Below are positions 55,121 to 63,234 of a stretch of 64,000 bases of DNA, piece after piece. The number at the start of each line of letters is the position of its first letter. The first letter of the stretch is position 1. The translations under genes were made by a program, and so were the position numbers. The notes under the pieces are model-generated. The model did not search any database, was not told the DNA's origin, and saw only the letters and a list, made by a program, of their open reading frames with translations. Source of the DNA: Saccharofermentans sp. (GTDB lineage: Bacteria > Bacillota > Clostridia > Saccharofermentanales > Saccharofermentanaceae). Location: assembly GCA_024403795.1 (NCBI GenBank), contig JAKSRD010000005.1:1-64000 (forward strand). The letters run 5' to 3'.

Positions 55121-57340
55121 ATGGAAGATCATATCGTTCTCTACAGACAGTACAGGCCAATTGCGTTTGATGATGTTGTCGGTCAGGAAGCTGCCGTCTG
55201 CGCACTGAGACAGTCAATAGTCTCTAAGAAGCTCGCTCACGCATACCTGTTCTGCGGTCAGCACGGTACCGGAAAGACTACGATAGCCAAGATCTTTGCC
55301 AGAGCCGTAAACTGTGAGAATCCCGTCAACGGCAATCCGTGTAATGAATGCCCCACTTGTAAGGGTATCCTGGACGGTTCCATTCTTGATGTTTCTGAGA
55401 TGGACGCCGCTTCCAACAACGGTGTCGATGACATCAGGCCCATTCTCCAGGAAGTCAATTTTGCTCCTACCAGGACCACCTACAAAGTCTATATCATCGA
55501 TGAGGTCCATATGCTTTCCAAGGGTGCCTTCAATGCCCTGCTCAAGACCATTGAGGAACCTCCGAAGCATGTCATCTTCGTCTTTGCCACAACGGAATCG
55601 GATAAGATTCCCGCTACAATAATCTCACGTTGCCAGAGATACGACTTCAAGCGTATTCCGATCGATCTTATCTCAGGAAGGCTCAGAGACGTATGCATTA
55701 AGTCCGGCATCAAAGCTTCTGACGATGCACTTCGCCTTATCGCTTCCAGATCCGACGGTGCTCTGCGTGACGCTTTATCGCTCCTTGATCAGATCTCTGC
55801 CATATCAGGCGATGACAAGGAGATCTCATCTCAGGATGTCGAGCGCATCACAGGTACCGTAGACAGTTCATTTCTCTTCAAGATGGCTAACTGCCTCATT
55901 GATGCAAGATTCGATGAATTGATCGATCTCTGTGAGACTTTGAACGCTTCAGGTAAGAATCAGGCCCGCTTTACTCTTGATCTCGCAGCTTACTTCAGAG
56001 ATCTCCTCATAATACGAGTCAAAGCAGATCCTATCATCTATCTTCCCTATCCCAAGGAGACGATCCAGGACATGTATCAGACTGCCGCAAAGGTCAGTGC
56101 CGATACATTGACAGGATATATCAGTTATCTTTCCAAAGAATATGCGGAACTTCGTAAATCTCCCGATATTCCGACAAGCTTCGAGCTTATGCTGATGCGC
56201 CTTTGCGGAAGGAAGTCATCCCTGCCCGTAACACCCATCGTGATTCCTGACTTCGAGAAGAATCAGGCAGAGAAGGCTGCGACGATAACATTAAGCAACG
56301 ACAGGAAAGAAGAGACTAAGAAGGAAGCTGAACCCGCTCCCGTACAGGAAGCAAAAACTGAGGAACCCGAGGAACCTTCTTCCGAACCGGCAGATCCGGC
56401 TCCCGAAGTCAAGCCGGCAAATCCCATTCCGGCACCGTACAGACCTCAGCCGTCTTCCACGCCGACCTCGTCATTATTCTCATTTAATTCCTCTTCGGTT
56501 GAAGGTAAGACTGCAGAGCCATCCGACAAGAAGCCTGAATCAGTATTGCCGTTTGGCACCGAAGGAAGCGTTCTGTTCGGCTCAAGATCCGTAAGCGAAT
56601 CTGAATCGGAGCCTTCTGACGATGCTGAACCCGATGATGAATATATACCTGCAGACGATTCCTACGGTGAACATGTCGAACCTTCGATATTCTCTTATAT
56701 TCCCCGTGAATCTGAAGAGCCGGATGAACCCGCATCATCCGATCCGGAGGAAGATCCCGCTCCTTCACAGAGCATCTTCTCAGGGCTTTCTTCTTCATTT
56801 CTGAGTGACCTTACAGGTGACATAAGCTTCGGTAATTCAGAGCCTTCCGAGCCGGAACCGAAGCCTCAGGAACCTGCCAAGCAGCCGCGTTCGCAATTGG
56901 CTGAGCAGGCTGACAGAAGCGGCCTTATCGTTGACAACAGGGCAAAGGAATCAGTAAGAACACCTTCCTTTACGGGTGAAGATGCCGATCTCGCACTGAG
57001 ATGGGCTGATATCACTTCAAATCTCAAGAAGAACAACGAGAATATCGCCGGCGTCCTGGAACATGCAACACTTAAGAAGACCGGCGATTCTGCCTATATA
57101 GTTTTCGAGGACAATGATGTAAGACTTCTTACCAACCTTAAGAAATCACAAGCTTTCAGACAGATCTCTTCTTCCATAAAGGAAGAGTTCGATGCAGGAC
57201 ATCTCTATCTGTGCACAAGCACTCAGTACTCAAATCAGGAGAAGAAGAGTCAGGCCAGTGCCATGGATAAGAAGCTGGATGAATTGAATGAACGTTCTAA
57301 GAATATGGGTATCCCCACGGATATTCATTTCGGCGATTGA
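55121..57340 (+). CDS. dnaX: DNA polymerase III subunit gamma/tau
   Basis: A 739-residue clamp-loader subunit. The AAA+ part shows RQYRPIAFDDVVGQE, Walker A CGQHGTGKTTIAKIF, the four-Cys zinc module (CNECPTC), Walker B IIDEVHMLSKGAFNALLKT and the sensor SRCQRYDFKRI. Residues about 367-605 are an unusually long Ser/Pro/Glu-rich linker with recurrent SIFS/SLFS words, before a C-terminal tau-like domain. The start is MEDHIV, after AAGGA; the frame remains open upstream only because it crosses the SRP RNA. Confidence 0.95.
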   Translation: MEDHIVLYRQYRPIAFDDVVGQEAAVCALRQSIVSKKLAHAYLFCGQHGTGKTTIAKIFARAVNCENPVNGNPCNECPTCKGILDGSILDVSEMDAASNNGVDDIRPILQEVNFAPTRTTYKVYIIDEVHMLSKGAFNALLKTIEEPPKHVIFVFATTESDKIPATIISRCQRYDFKRIPIDLISGRLRDVCIKSGIKASDDALRLIASRSDGALRDALSLLDQISAISGDDKEISSQDVERITGTVDSSFLFKMANCLIDARFDELIDLCETLNASGKNQARFTLDLAAYFRDLLIIRVKADPIIYLPYPKETIQDMYQTAAKVSADTLTGYISYLSKEYAELRKSPDIPTSFELMLMRLCGRKSSLPVTPIVIPDFEKNQAEKAATITLSNDRKEETKKEAEPAPVQEAKTEEPEEPSSEPADPAPEVKPANPIPAPYRPQPSSTPTSSLFSFNSSSVEGKTAEPSDKKPESVLPFGTEGSVLFGSRSVSESESEPSDDAEPDDEYIPADDSYGEHVEPSIFSYIPRESEEPDEPASSDPEEDPAPSQSIFSGLSSSFLSDLTGDISFGNSEPSEPEPKPQEPAKQPRSQLAEQADRSGLIVDNRAKESVRTPSFTGEDADLALRWADITSNLKKNNENIAGVLEHATLKKTGDSAYIVFEDNDVRLLTNLKKSQAFRQISSSIKEEFDAGHLYLCTSTQYSNQEKKSQASAMDKKLDELNERSKNMGIPTDIHFGD

Positions 57341-57374
57341 TCATATAAAGAATTAATTTTCGGAGGTAATTAAA

Positions 57375-57713
57375 ATGGCAAAAGGATTCCGCGGAGGAAT
57401 GGGCATGGGAGGCAACATGAATCAGGTTGTTGCACAGGCTCAGAGAATGCAGAGACAGATCGAGATGGCTCAGGCCGAGATCCGTGAGATGCTGTTCACC
57501 GGAACAGCAGGCGGCGAATTGGTAAAGGTCGTTGTCGGCGGTGACCATAGAGTAAAATCTATCGAACTTTCAAAGGATATTGTTGATCCGGAGGATATGG
57601 AAGGTCTTCAGGATCTCATCATCGCTGCTGCCAACCAGGCTTTGGAGCAGATCGATCAGACCAACCAGGAGCGTATTAACGGCATCACCGGCGGTATGAA
57701 CCTGCCTTTCTGA
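57375..57713 (+). CDS. YbaB/EbfC family nucleoid-associated protein
   Basis: A 112-residue DNA-binding protein, with MNQVVAQAQRMQRQIEMAQ and VVVGGDHRVKSIELSKDIVD as family marks and a Gly-rich start. EbfC/YbaB dimers bind DNA and compact it. It lies between dnaX and recR, the conserved arrangement, with a GGAGG ribosome binding site. Confidence 0.94.
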   Translation: MAKGFRGGMGMGGNMNQVVAQAQRMQRQIEMAQAEIREMLFTGTAGGELVKVVVGGDHRVKSIELSKDIVDPEDMEGLQDLIIAAANQALEQIDQTNQERINGITGGMNLPF

Positions 57714-57715
57714 TA

Positions 57716-58327
57716 ATGGCAAGATACTCTCCTTCGATCCAGAACCTGATAACGCAGTTGAGCAGCCTCCCCGGAATAGGAGGCAAATCTGCGCAGCGTC
57801 TGGCATTCCACATCCTGGCCATGGATGATAAGGATGCCGAGGCTTTGACGTCTTCGATCACGCTCGCAAGAACGTCTACGAAGAGATGCTCCTGCTGTCA
57901 GAATTTTACGGATTCGGACCCGTGTCCCATCTGCTCTGATCCTTTGAGAGACAAGACCACCGTTCTGGTTGTCGAATCCCCCAGAGATGTATCCACCTTT
58001 GAACGCACGCACGAATTCAAGGGTCTGTACCATGTGCTTCACGGTGTGTTCAATCCGATGAAGTCCATGAGCAGAGCTGATACAACGATTCCCGATCTGA
58101 TACAGCGCCTGACCGATCACCCGGAGATTACCGAAGTGATCGTGGCCACCAATCAGACCGCTGAAGGTAACGCTACGGCTCTGTATCTGTCCAGAATGCT
58201 CGGACCGTCAGGCATTAAAGTGTCACGCCTTGCTTCCGGACTTCCGATGGGCTCCGACATTGAGTATGCGGATGACCTTACACTTCTCTCTGCCTTGAAA
58301 GGCAGAGTAATGCTTACAGGAGAATAG
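57716..58327 (+). CDS. recR: Recombination protein RecR
   Basis: A 203-residue protein acting with RecF and RecO in gap repair. It has the helix-hairpin-helix LSSLPGIGGKSAQRLAFHIL, the zinc finger CSCCQNFTDSDPCPIC, and a Toprim domain (TTVLVVESPRDV). Two bases after the ebfC gene, so co-transcribed with dnaX. Confidence 0.96.
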   Translation: MARYSPSIQNLITQLSSLPGIGGKSAQRLAFHILAMDDKDAEALTSSITLARTSTKRCSCCQNFTDSDPCPICSDPLRDKTTVLVVESPRDVSTFERTHEFKGLYHVLHGVFNPMKSMSRADTTIPDLIQRLTDHPEITEVIVATNQTAEGNATALYLSRMLGPSGIKVSRLASGLPMGSDIEYADDLTLLSALKGRVMLTGE

Positions 58328-58328
58328 A

Positions 58329-58583
58329 ATGAGGCTTGATAAATTCCTAAAACTCTCAAGAGTAATAAAGCGCAGGACCGTTGCCAACGATGTCTGCCAG
58401 GCCGGCAGAGTTACGGTTAACGGCAAGCCCGCCAAGCCTTCAGTCAAGCTCAAGGTAGGAGATGTCGTATCCATTCTGTTCGGAAGCGGTGAAGTAAAGT
58501 TCAGGGTTACGGCACTTCCCGAGACAGTCAGGAAAGAGGATGCAACTTCCATGTATGAGCTCCTCGAAGACGATATTTCCTGA
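58329..58583 (+). CDS. rqcP: S4-domain RNA-binding protein RqcP
   Basis: An 84-residue protein with an S4 fold, MRLDKFLKLSRVIKRRTVAN and VTVNGKPAKPSVKLKVGD. It matches YabO/RqcP, which stabilises peptidyl-tRNA on stalled 50S subunits for Ala tailing by RqcH. RqcH is not in the window. One base after recR. Confidence 0.9.
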   Translation: MRLDKFLKLSRVIKRRTVANDVCQAGRVTVNGKPAKPSVKLKVGDVVSILFGSGEVKFRVTALPETVRKEDATSMYELLEDDIS

Positions 58584-58615
58584 ACCGCTTACCTAATATT
58601 ACAAGTATTTTAAGT

Positions 58616-58650
58616 TTAACCCCGGGTTGTTGTTTTGAACCCGGGGTTAA
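58616..58650. repeat. Perfect 13-bp inverted repeat between rqcP and the DivIC-like gene
   Basis: TTAACCCCGGGTT (58616-58628) and AACCCGGGGTTAA (58638-58650) with a 9-base loop. No U-tract follows on either strand, so it is not a standard terminator. It could be an mRNA processing or protective hairpin or a DNA operator. Confidence 0.7.
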
Positions 58651-58689
58651 GTGATAATAGGCATGTAAATCTCAGTTTGGAGGCACACT

Positions 58690-59001
58690 TTGCGTAAGTT
58701 AAGACGTAAATCAGGCGGAATATCCTTCCTCACGGCAATGATATGCATTTGCTGCGTTGTCATCGGTATTCTCTGTCTTACAAAGTATGCCAACATCCAC
58801 AGACAGAAAGAGCGTCTTATCGCGGAGAACTCCTCACTTATTGCCCAGTCTGAGGCTTTGTCCGACAAGCTCAAGCAGATCCGTTCACGTGAAGAGATGG
58901 AGAAGGACGATGCCTACATTGAGAGCGTAGCAAGATCTCAGCTCGACATGGTTTATCCCGGCGAAGTAATCTTCAGAGTCTCCGGTGACCAGTACGACTG
59001 A
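58690..59001 (+). CDS. DivIC/FtsB-like septum formation initiator
   Basis: A 103-residue bitopic membrane protein. A basic N-terminus, one TM helix (about 12-30), an extracytoplasmic coiled coil (RQKERLIAENSSLIAQSEALS) and a C-terminal part ending in ARSQLDMVYPGEVIFRV, typical of DivIC/FtsB. The start is TTG, supported by GGAGG seven bases before. In Bacillus divIC follows yabO in the same way. Confidence 0.88.
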   Translation: MRKLRRKSGGISFLTAMICICCVVIGILCLTKYANIHRQKERLIAENSSLIAQSEALSDKLKQIRSREEMEKDDAYIESVARSQLDMVYPGEVIFRVSGDQYD

Positions 59002-59012
59002 TAAGTAATTAC

Positions 59013-59045
59013 AAAAGCAGTTTCAAGGTGTCTCTCGAGGCACCT
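59013..59045. terminator. Bidirectional terminator
   Basis: AAGGTG/CACCTT enclosing a CTCGAG palindrome lies between the DivIC-like gene and the convergent flavoprotein gene. It is followed by TTATTATT on the plus strand. Short but well placed. Confidence 0.6.
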
Positions 59046-59048
59046 TTA

Positions 59049-60296
59049 TTATTGCGCTGAACTGATAATGGACTTCGCGGCCAGATATGCTTCGCTCATG
59101 CAGGCCTGAAGATTGTATCCGCCGCTGATGCCGTCGACATCAAGAGCTTCACCGATAATGTAAAGGCCCGGTACGACCTTAGACTCCATCGTCTTGCGAT
59201 CGACTTCCTTAAGCGACACTCCTCCCCTGGTCACATAAGCCCTCTCGATTACAGGTGCCTCATTCAGGGCCAGACACAAATGCTTTAACTCTTTTCTGAG
59301 CTTCTTGCGGTTCTCCTTAGTAAAACTCTGTGCATACGCTCCTGCCGTTCCCGCACGGCGCGTAACTGCTTCTGCCACGGATGCCGGAATTTGATCGGAC
59401 AACAGATTGGATATCTTGGTATCGTGATGATCTGCGATCCTGTTCTGAAGTTCCTGATCGAGCTGTTCTTCGGTCAACGAAGGGATCAGATCGAGTTCTA
59501 TGAATACATTTTTTCCGTTGATGTCGACAGGGATCTCTCTGGACAGTTCCATTATCGCCGGCCCCGTCAGCCCGAAATCAGCAAACAACACATCCCCGCT
59601 TCGCGTTGCTATTACCTTGCCGTCACAATAGAGCGACACTTTTGCATTTACCGATACCCCGCTCAGTTCCTTTGTAAATGAAGCTGAATCGCGATCAAGA
59701 GCTATCGGTGCAAGCGCAGCTCTGACAGGAACTATCGTGTGTCCCATTCTTCCGGCCAAAACATATGAATCTCCGGCAGATCCTGTTCCGGTAAAAGAAC
59801 TTCCGCCGCAGGATAAGATCAGATGATCGAAGGTGTAATCTCCGTTCTTTGTGGATATCTCGAAAACATCCTTCTTGCAGATATCAAGAACTGCCGTACC
59901 GGTGATCGTTTTCGAGCTGTCTGATATATAAGTAAGTATGGTATCTCTTACCTTTACGGCGCTGTCACAAACTGGAAAGATCCTGTTATTCTCTTCTTCC
60001 TTAAGCTTCAGCCCCAACTCTCTCTCGCAAAACTCCATTGTGTTGTCCGGAGTAAACTCCTTAAGTGCGGGATATATAAAATTGCCGGCTTCATGGAAAC
60101 CGTTCTTAAGTTCGGCAGGGTCCTTGCGATTGGTAATATTGCAACGCCCGTGACCTGTAAGTGTAAGCTTTTGTCCCGGTATCTGATTCTTCTCAAGGAT
60201 CGTAACTTCAATGTCCTTGCCGACAGCCAATCTCTTCAACTGGCATGCCGCAAAAAGACCGGCTGCACCTCCGCCGACTATGCCTACGGTAATCAT
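59049..60296 (-). CDS. NAD(P)/FAD-dependent oxidoreductase (BaiN/HI0933 family)
   Basis: A 415-residue flavoprotein. The N-terminal dinucleotide motif is VGIVGGGAAGLFAA, and LTGHGRCNITN and the C-terminal DVDGISGGYNLQ are hallmarks of the HI0933/BaiN family. The BaiN group reduces unsaturated bile acid or similar substrates in one described case; most members have no known substrate. Its ATG overlaps the stop of the small upstream gene. Confidence 0.9.
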   Translation of the reverse strand: MITVGIVGGGAAGLFAACQLKRLAVGKDIEVTILEKNQIPGQKLTLTGHGRCNITNRKDPAELKNGFHEAGNFIYPALKEFTPDNTMEFCERELGLKLKEEENNRIFPVCDSAVKVRDTILTYISDSSKTITGTAVLDICKKDVFEISTKNGDYTFDHLILSCGGSSFTGTGSAGDSYVLAGRMGHTIVPVRAALAPIALDRDSASFTKELSGVSVNAKVSLYCDGKVIATRSGDVLFADFGLTGPAIMELSREIPVDINGKNVFIELDLIPSLTEEQLDQELQNRIADHHDTKISNLLSDQIPASVAEAVTRRAGTAGAYAQSFTKENRKKLRKELKHLCLALNEAPVIERAYVTRGGVSLKEVDRKTMESKVVPGLYIIGEALDVDGISGGYNLQACMSEAYLAAKSIISSAQ

Positions 60297-60559
60297 CAGT
60301 CTTCTCTTACCCTGATCTGGAATCTGTCGAATCTGACATTCTCAGTATATTGCTCGCGGAAAAAGATCGTCTGACCAAATGCCGAGAATTCCTTGGTGTT
60401 CTTCTTCATCCACATCGGAACGGGAATGTCCATTTGTCTGCAGAGCTCAATAAGCGCTTTCTCCAAACGTCTTGAGTATGACGGATCGGTATCCTCTGTA
60501 GTTACTTCCCTGATCTCAGTCATTCTGTTAGCGACAAAAAGTCGTCCTTCAAGAGTCAA
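60296..60559 (-). CDS. Small uncharacterised protein upstream of the flavoprotein
   Basis: An 87-residue protein without TM or signal sequence; I do not recognise its family. It is fairly charged and contains RRLEKALIELCRQMDIPVP and MWMKKNTKEFSAF. The TTG start is supported by GGAGG eight bases upstream. It overlaps the flavoprotein gene by one base, so the two are a translationally coupled pair; a functional link is plausible. Confidence 0.75.
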   Translation of the reverse strand: MTLEGRLFVANRMTEIREVTTEDTDPSYSRRLEKALIELCRQMDIPVPMWMKKNTKEFSAFGQTIFFREQYTENVRFDRFQIRVRED

Positions 60560-60691
60560 ATCTCATTCCTCCACAATTTTGTAACTGTTTGCCACTATTT
60601 TGCCTTTATTGAACCTTAAAGTAAATATTCAAGGTGATAAGATATAGCTGTTCAAAGTAATTGTTCCTTACTTCATAACACCCTCCTTAAG

Positions 60692-60725
60692 ACACTGACA
60701 CCCCCTCGTCAGTGTCTTTTTTATT
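60692..60725 (+). terminator. Strong plus-strand terminator with no gene upstream
   Basis: AAGACACTGAC/GTCAGTGTCTT, an 11-bp stem with an 8-base loop, is followed by TTTT then ATT. The coding genes upstream are all on the opposite strand, so it would end an unknown plus-strand transcript (small RNA or antisense) or block read-through. Confidence 0.75.
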
Positions 60726-60784
60726 GATTCATTAATTTATTGTAAAAATATACATAAAAACGATAAAAAAAAACTCACCTCTTA

Positions 60785-60813
60785 TTGATTGTGTAAAAAC
60801 CAAGTTGTAAAAT
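60785..60813 (+). promoter_or_regulatory. Promoter of the zinc-ribbon gene
   Basis: Plus strand: TTGATT (60785-60790), 17-bp spacer and TAAAAT (60808-60813). The leader of about 50 nt contains a small hairpin CGGAT/ATCCG (60832-60850) just before the AGGAGG ribosome binding site. The rest of the 311-bp gap (60560-60870) holds only the terminator at 60692 and A/T-rich sequence. Confidence 0.7.
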
Positions 60814-60870
60814 AATGTTGAAATATCTCAGCGGATTCATTGAACATCCGTGATACAGGAGGTCATAACC

Positions 60871-61716
60871 ATGAAGAAATGTCCCGATTGCGGTATGGTC
60901 ATTGCCAACCAGGCTATCAGATGCCCTAAGTGTAAGTATACTTTTACTTCTGAAGATGAGACCACAGGCGGCTCCGATTCTGAAGCAATTACTCCTGCGG
61001 CAGCAGCTGTTTCTGCAGCAGCTACAGGCAAATCTGATAAAGTTGCCGGCATTATGCCGATGATTGAAGTCAATAAAGAGAATGTTGACGCTCTTTACGA
61101 GCAGCTCAAGGCAGCTATCGTTAAGAGAAAGACAGAGTTCGACCACTTTATTGATTTCCTTGAGAACAGAACATCTTGGCTCACATCTCCTGCAGAAGTT
61201 AAGGGTTCCCTCGCTTGCGAGAAGGGTCTCCTTATCAGAAGCGTTGCAGTTGCTAAACAGTTGTTGAGAATTAAGGATACGATCATGCCTCAGCTCGACG
61301 AAGAGTCCGCTATCATCATTGCTCTCTTCCACGAAGTCGGTAAGGTTGGTATTGAAGGCAAGCCTCTCTTCATTCAGGAAGAGACAAGCGCTTTGGGCGG
61401 CACATCTACTCTGGGTCTCTCATTCAGCAGCAGATTGTCAGGTTCTTCTTCAAACTCTAACCCGACATATTCAGTCAACAGCAAGCTCGTTCATATGAAC
61501 GTCGGCGTAAGATCCCTCTTCCTCGTATCACAGTACATGTTGCTCTCTGATGATGAGGCTCAGGCTATCAGCTACGCTTCAGATGTTGATCTCCTCGGCG
61601 GTAAGCTCTCACCCTACACACTCCTCCTCTCTACTGCTCTTCAGATGCAGAAGTCGATTTATGAGGATTCTGATGTAGTCTCTGCTTACAGCTTCACAGT
61701 AATCAATCCGAGCTGA
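60871..61716 (+). CDS. Zinc-ribbon protein with degenerate HD-type domain
   Basis: A 281-residue protein. An N-terminal zinc ribbon has CPDC and CPKC (C4, C7, C18, C21). An Ala-rich linker leads to a helical domain (about 70-281) that follows, by eye, a family of HD phosphohydrolases seen in phages and Clostridia: LENRTSWLTSPAEV, then KGLLIRSVAVAKQLL, IIIALFHEVGKVG and LSPYTLLLSTALQ. The first metal His is replaced (KGLLIRS for a usual GGLLEHS), the HD pair is His154-Glu155, and later His positions are lost. Catalysis is therefore doubtful. The start after AGGAGG is preferred over one seven codons upstream. Own promoter and terminator. Confidence 0.7.
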   Translation: MKKCPDCGMVIANQAIRCPKCKYTFTSEDETTGGSDSEAITPAAAAVSAAATGKSDKVAGIMPMIEVNKENVDALYEQLKAAIVKRKTEFDHFIDFLENRTSWLTSPAEVKGSLACEKGLLIRSVAVAKQLLRIKDTIMPQLDEESAIIIALFHEVGKVGIEGKPLFIQEETSALGGTSTLGLSFSSRLSGSSSNSNPTYSVNSKLVHMNVGVRSLFLVSQYMLLSDDEAQAISYASDVDLLGGKLSPYTLLLSTALQMQKSIYEDSDVVSAYSFTVINPS

Positions 61717-61741
61717 TGAGGATCAGAACTAACTGATTATT

Positions 61742-61771
61742 AAGGGCTGTCCGCGGGGCAGCCCTTTTTTT
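61742..61771 (+). terminator. Terminator of the zinc-ribbon gene
   Basis: AAGGGCTG/CAGCCCTT stem with a GC-rich loop, followed by seven T, 25 bp after the stop codon. Confidence 0.9.
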
Positions 61772-61845
61772 GTAGTTGCTGACGCTTTCAGATCTACTTG
61801 CCGGCAGATTCTTTGATAATTAACAGATATTGGAAGGGCATTTAC

Positions 61846-63231
61846 ATGAAGTACGATAACGACAGACTCGGAGCAGCTCTTAAGATCTATCTCGGAACAG
61901 ATCCTCTGCCGATGCATATGCCCGGCGGCAAACGTAACCCTGAATTCGTATCGCAAGCATTCATGCGCGACATCTCAGAGATCGGCGGCTTCGATAATCT
62001 TCACTCGCCTTCCGGTCTTCTTAAGGATCTAGAAGATTGTGCCGCTTCACTATGGAAAGCGAATAACGCATACATATCGGTAAACGGCTCCACAGCACTC
62101 ATTCTTACAGCCGTCCGCTGCGCCTCTTTGCTTAATCCGAATGCCAAGATCTTAACGGCAATGAACTGCCATTCGGCCGTATGGAATGCCATTGAACTTA
62201 CGGGGAATGCAATTGTACCGCTGATGCCGGCTTTCGATACCGGTCTTCCTTTTGCCGGTCACATATCCCCTTCAGATGTTGAAAGACAGCTTGCACGTGA
62301 TCCTTCGATCAAGACGGTGATCCTAAGCTCTCCCACTTACGAGGGAGTATTGTCAGATACTGAAGAGATCTATCGTATCACGCGAAAATACGACGCGATC
62401 CTCATAACGGATTGCGCGCATGGTCCTCATCTTGGTCTGGACGATCACTTCTTCGGTCCTGATGCAAAGGGAGATCTGGTAATAAAGAGTCTTCACAAGA
62501 CGCTCTCATCTCCTACACAGACTGCCGTAATGCTCAGGAATGCGGACTGTCCTATCGAAGATTCGCTTATCAGAAGAGGAATGGATATTTTCGAGACATC
62601 AAGCCCCTCATATATTCTTTTGGGCGGTGTCTCCAAATGTCTCGCAAATCTAACTGCAAAAGGTCCTGAGATCTTTAAACCTTGGGAAGATGCCGTCTCC
62701 TACGCGGAAGAGAATCTGCGCGGACTCCGCAACTTCAAGCTATGGGAAGCTCCCGTCAGAGAGAGATCCAAGTTCGTGCTCATGGGCGCCGGTGATAAAC
62801 TTTTTGAGTACTTGCGAGGAACATTCAACATCGAATGCGAAGTCAGTTTCCCTTCCCACCTGATCGCAATGACCGGCATCGGAGATACGGAAGAGTCCCT
62901 GAAGAGATTCTGTGATGCCGTTATCACTACAGATAACGCCATTGACGGAGAATACTCCGAATCCAGATTTGTCTCCAGACCTTATCCGAGATTTGCCGTT
63001 ACGTTAAGAGAAGCATCCAAATACAGATTTGTATGCGAAGAACTTAAACCCGAGAACGCGGTGGGCCGAATCTCCGGCGAATTCATCTACGGTTTCCCGC
63101 CCGGAATTCCGATCCTGTTGCCGGGTGAAGTCATCACGGAGGATACTTTGCGGATCCTCTCGCGAAGTGATGTCAGCCTTATGTTAGGCGGCGGAAATAC
63201 TTATCAGGGAACGATCCCCGTTTTACCTTAA
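61846..63231 (+). CDS. Orn/Lys/Arg decarboxylase family, PLP-dependent (YaaO/SpeA-like)
   Basis: A 461-residue fold-type I enzyme. The start (LPMHMPGGKRN region near residue 25) and ISVNGSTALILTAVRC fit the family; the PLP lysine lies in VIKSLHKTLSSPTQTA, and DCAHGPHLG contains the cofactor-binding Asp. Bacillus YaaO and SpeA are near 480 residues. The true substrate (arginine, lysine or ornithine) is not readable. The gene lies downstream of the dnaX-recR region, as yaaO does in Bacillus. The start MKYDNDRLG follows GGAAGGG. Confidence 0.9.
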   Translation: MKYDNDRLGAALKIYLGTDPLPMHMPGGKRNPEFVSQAFMRDISEIGGFDNLHSPSGLLKDLEDCAASLWKANNAYISVNGSTALILTAVRCASLLNPNAKILTAMNCHSAVWNAIELTGNAIVPLMPAFDTGLPFAGHISPSDVERQLARDPSIKTVILSSPTYEGVLSDTEEIYRITRKYDAILITDCAHGPHLGLDDHFFGPDAKGDLVIKSLHKTLSSPTQTAVMLRNADCPIEDSLIRRGMDIFETSSPSYILLGGVSKCLANLTAKGPEIFKPWEDAVSYAEENLRGLRNFKLWEAPVRERSKFVLMGAGDKLFEYLRGTFNIECEVSFPSHLIAMTGIGDTEESLKRFCDAVITTDNAIDGEYSESRFVSRPYPRFAVTLREASKYRFVCEELKPENAVGRISGEFIYGFPPGIPILLPGEVITEDTLRILSRSDVSLMLGGGNTYQGTIPVLP

Positions 63232-63234
63232 CTG

